DNA of 34,057 bases. It comes from Succinivibrionaceae bacterium (GTDB lineage Bacteria > Pseudomonadota > Gammaproteobacteria > Enterobacterales > Succinivibrionaceae). This document shows, piece by piece, positions 33,655-34,057 of this stretch. Each line of letters opens with the position of its first letter. Position 1 is the first letter of the stretch. The stretch is from NCBI GenBank assembly GCA_016284235.1, contig JAEEOK010000024.1:1-34057 (forward strand), written 5' to 3'. The notes below the pieces were generated by a model. It did no database searches. It saw nothing but the letters and a program-made list of their open reading frames with translations, and was not told the DNA's origin. The position numbers and the translations under genes were made by a program.

Positions 33655-33891
33655 TTACCATACTTGAGATAAATCAATCCATACATTTCCACTCATATCT
33701 TCTGTATAATCATTTTGAGCAATACATAATGTTCCAGACTGATTTTTCCTTATAAAACCACCGTTTAAATTATATTTATTCAGATAATCTTTTAAGGCTC
33801 TTTACAAAAACAAGTTGGGAATTGTGATTGCCCATGTTCCTGGTAGATCTTTTTCCATTTCATCTTGAGAATAAAAAAATGTGGTTCCCAT
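33655..33891 (-). pseudogene. Broken small reading frame crossed by an ISL3-type terminal repeat
   Basis: In one minus-strand frame, 33891-33805 encodes 29 residues (MGTTFFYSQDEMEKDLPGTW...) ending in TAA at 33802-33804. The same frame then stays open for 48 residues (KDYLNKYNLNGGFIRK... to IDLSQVW) to a TAA at 33655, followed by a terminator. The stop codon is part of the 23-bp ISL3-type repeat (33796-33818). Either an element end interrupts a gene, or the two halves are joined by chance. The ATG has no ribosome site. I recognise no family. Confidence 0.4.
33796..33818 (+). repeat. ISL3-type terminal inverted repeat, left end of a second copy
   Basis: This is the exact reverse complement of 166-188, beginning GGCTCTTTAC at 33796. 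The DNA inside it (33819 on) differs from the DNA inside the first copy (upstream of 166), so it is the opposite end of the element rather than a second right end. Confidence 0.75.
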
Positions 33892-33971
33892 TTTAAAAAT
33901 TAATTTTAAAATGAAAAAAAAAAGCTCTCCATAAATTTTAGTTGGATGGTTAAATCTTAGACAGCTCCTAA

Positions 33972-34027
33972 ATTAAGAACTGTGAGGATATTTAAAGAGA
34001 TTAAGAACTGTGAGGATATTTAAAGAG
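33972..34027 (+). repeat. Perfect 28-bp tandem duplication
   Basis: Two identical 28-bp units (33972-33999 and 34000-34027), each beginning ATTAAGAACTGTGAGG and ending TTTAAAGAG, adjoin without a spacer. This is therefore not a CRISPR arrangement. It lies in the noncoding AT-rich end region. Confidence 0.85.
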
Positions 34028-34057
34028 GTAGTTTATCCTTATAAAATATGAAATTAG

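Larger units (their letters stand above)
33516..34057. mobile_element. AT-rich mobile-element region at the window end
   Basis: At 33516 composition drops sharply and the sequence begins GGCTCTGTTCAGGAAAAGTG, which shares GGCTCT and a GTTG tail with the ISL3-type terminal repeat and may be a related element end. An exact 23-bp ISL3 terminal repeat follows at 33796-33818, in the orientation of a left end reading rightward. A broken minus-strand frame, a terminator and a 28-bp tandem duplication are also inside. The transposase of the second element is not reached before the window ends. Confidence 0.5.

Noticed and set aside
33972-34027. CRISPR array
   Set aside because: The two 28-bp units adjoin directly with no spacer, there are only two, and no cas gene is present.

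Overview
The window looks like chromosomal DNA of a Gram-negative gammaproteobacterium with an anaerobic or gut-type lifestyle, possibly of the Succinivibrionaceae (an inference; no rRNA or other phylogenetic marker is present). The grounds are a complete lolCDE lipoprotein sorter, lpxH for lipid A synthesis, a pilZ-mfd pair next to lolCDE as in Vibrio, a cysS/ppiB-lpxH divergent arrangement and an rnfABCDGE-nth operon as in E. coli, together with rubrerythrin and a radical-SAM AmmeMemoRadiSam module.

Layout. 1-188 is the 3' end of an ISL3-type insertion sequence (transposase C-terminus plus terminal repeat). 449-1893 holds two tandem DedA membrane proteins. 2101-5252 is lolC-lolD-lolE on the minus strand with a clear extended -10 promoter and a terminator hairpin. 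5253-11349 is an accessory stretch between lolCDE and pilZ-mfd. It carries an unrecognised 571-aa gene flanked by two relics resembling IS200/IS605 right ends, then a lipid-anchored subtilisin-like protease preceded by a small secreted protein. 11350-15355 is the pilZ-like gene and mfd. 15557-17433 holds two exported proteins of unknown function, one a lipoprotein with a long low-complexity tail. 17568-26634 is the conserved core: cysS divergent from ppiB-lpxH-rnfABCDGE-nth. 26631-29551 holds amrS, a fused MEMO/AMMECR1 gene and rubrerythrin, all on the minus strand. 29635-32835 is a large diguanylate cyclase with a degenerate ATPase-like region and TPR-like repeats. From about 33516 to the end the DNA is AT-rich and mobile-element-like: a second exact copy of the ISL3 terminal repeat, a broken reading frame with its own terminator, and a perfect 28-bp tandem duplication.

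How the genes fit together. Much of the window concerns the envelope: LolCDE releases outer-membrane lipoproteins, the subtilase lipoprotein is a probable client, and the 383-aa lipoprotein carries an Asp at +2 that should keep it in the inner membrane. RnfABCDGE couples ferredoxin/NADH redox to an ion gradient or to SoxR reduction. Rubrerythrin handles peroxide. PilZ-like and GGDEF proteins point to cyclic-di-GMP signalling.

The best candidates for something not well described are the secreted-168-aa/subtilase pair (possible propeptide or inhibitor acting in trans), the 571-aa orphan between mobile-element relics, and the terminator whose T-tract abuts the ribosome binding site of the MEMO/AMMECR1 gene. 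No tRNA, rRNA, CRISPR array, integrase or obvious defence system was found.
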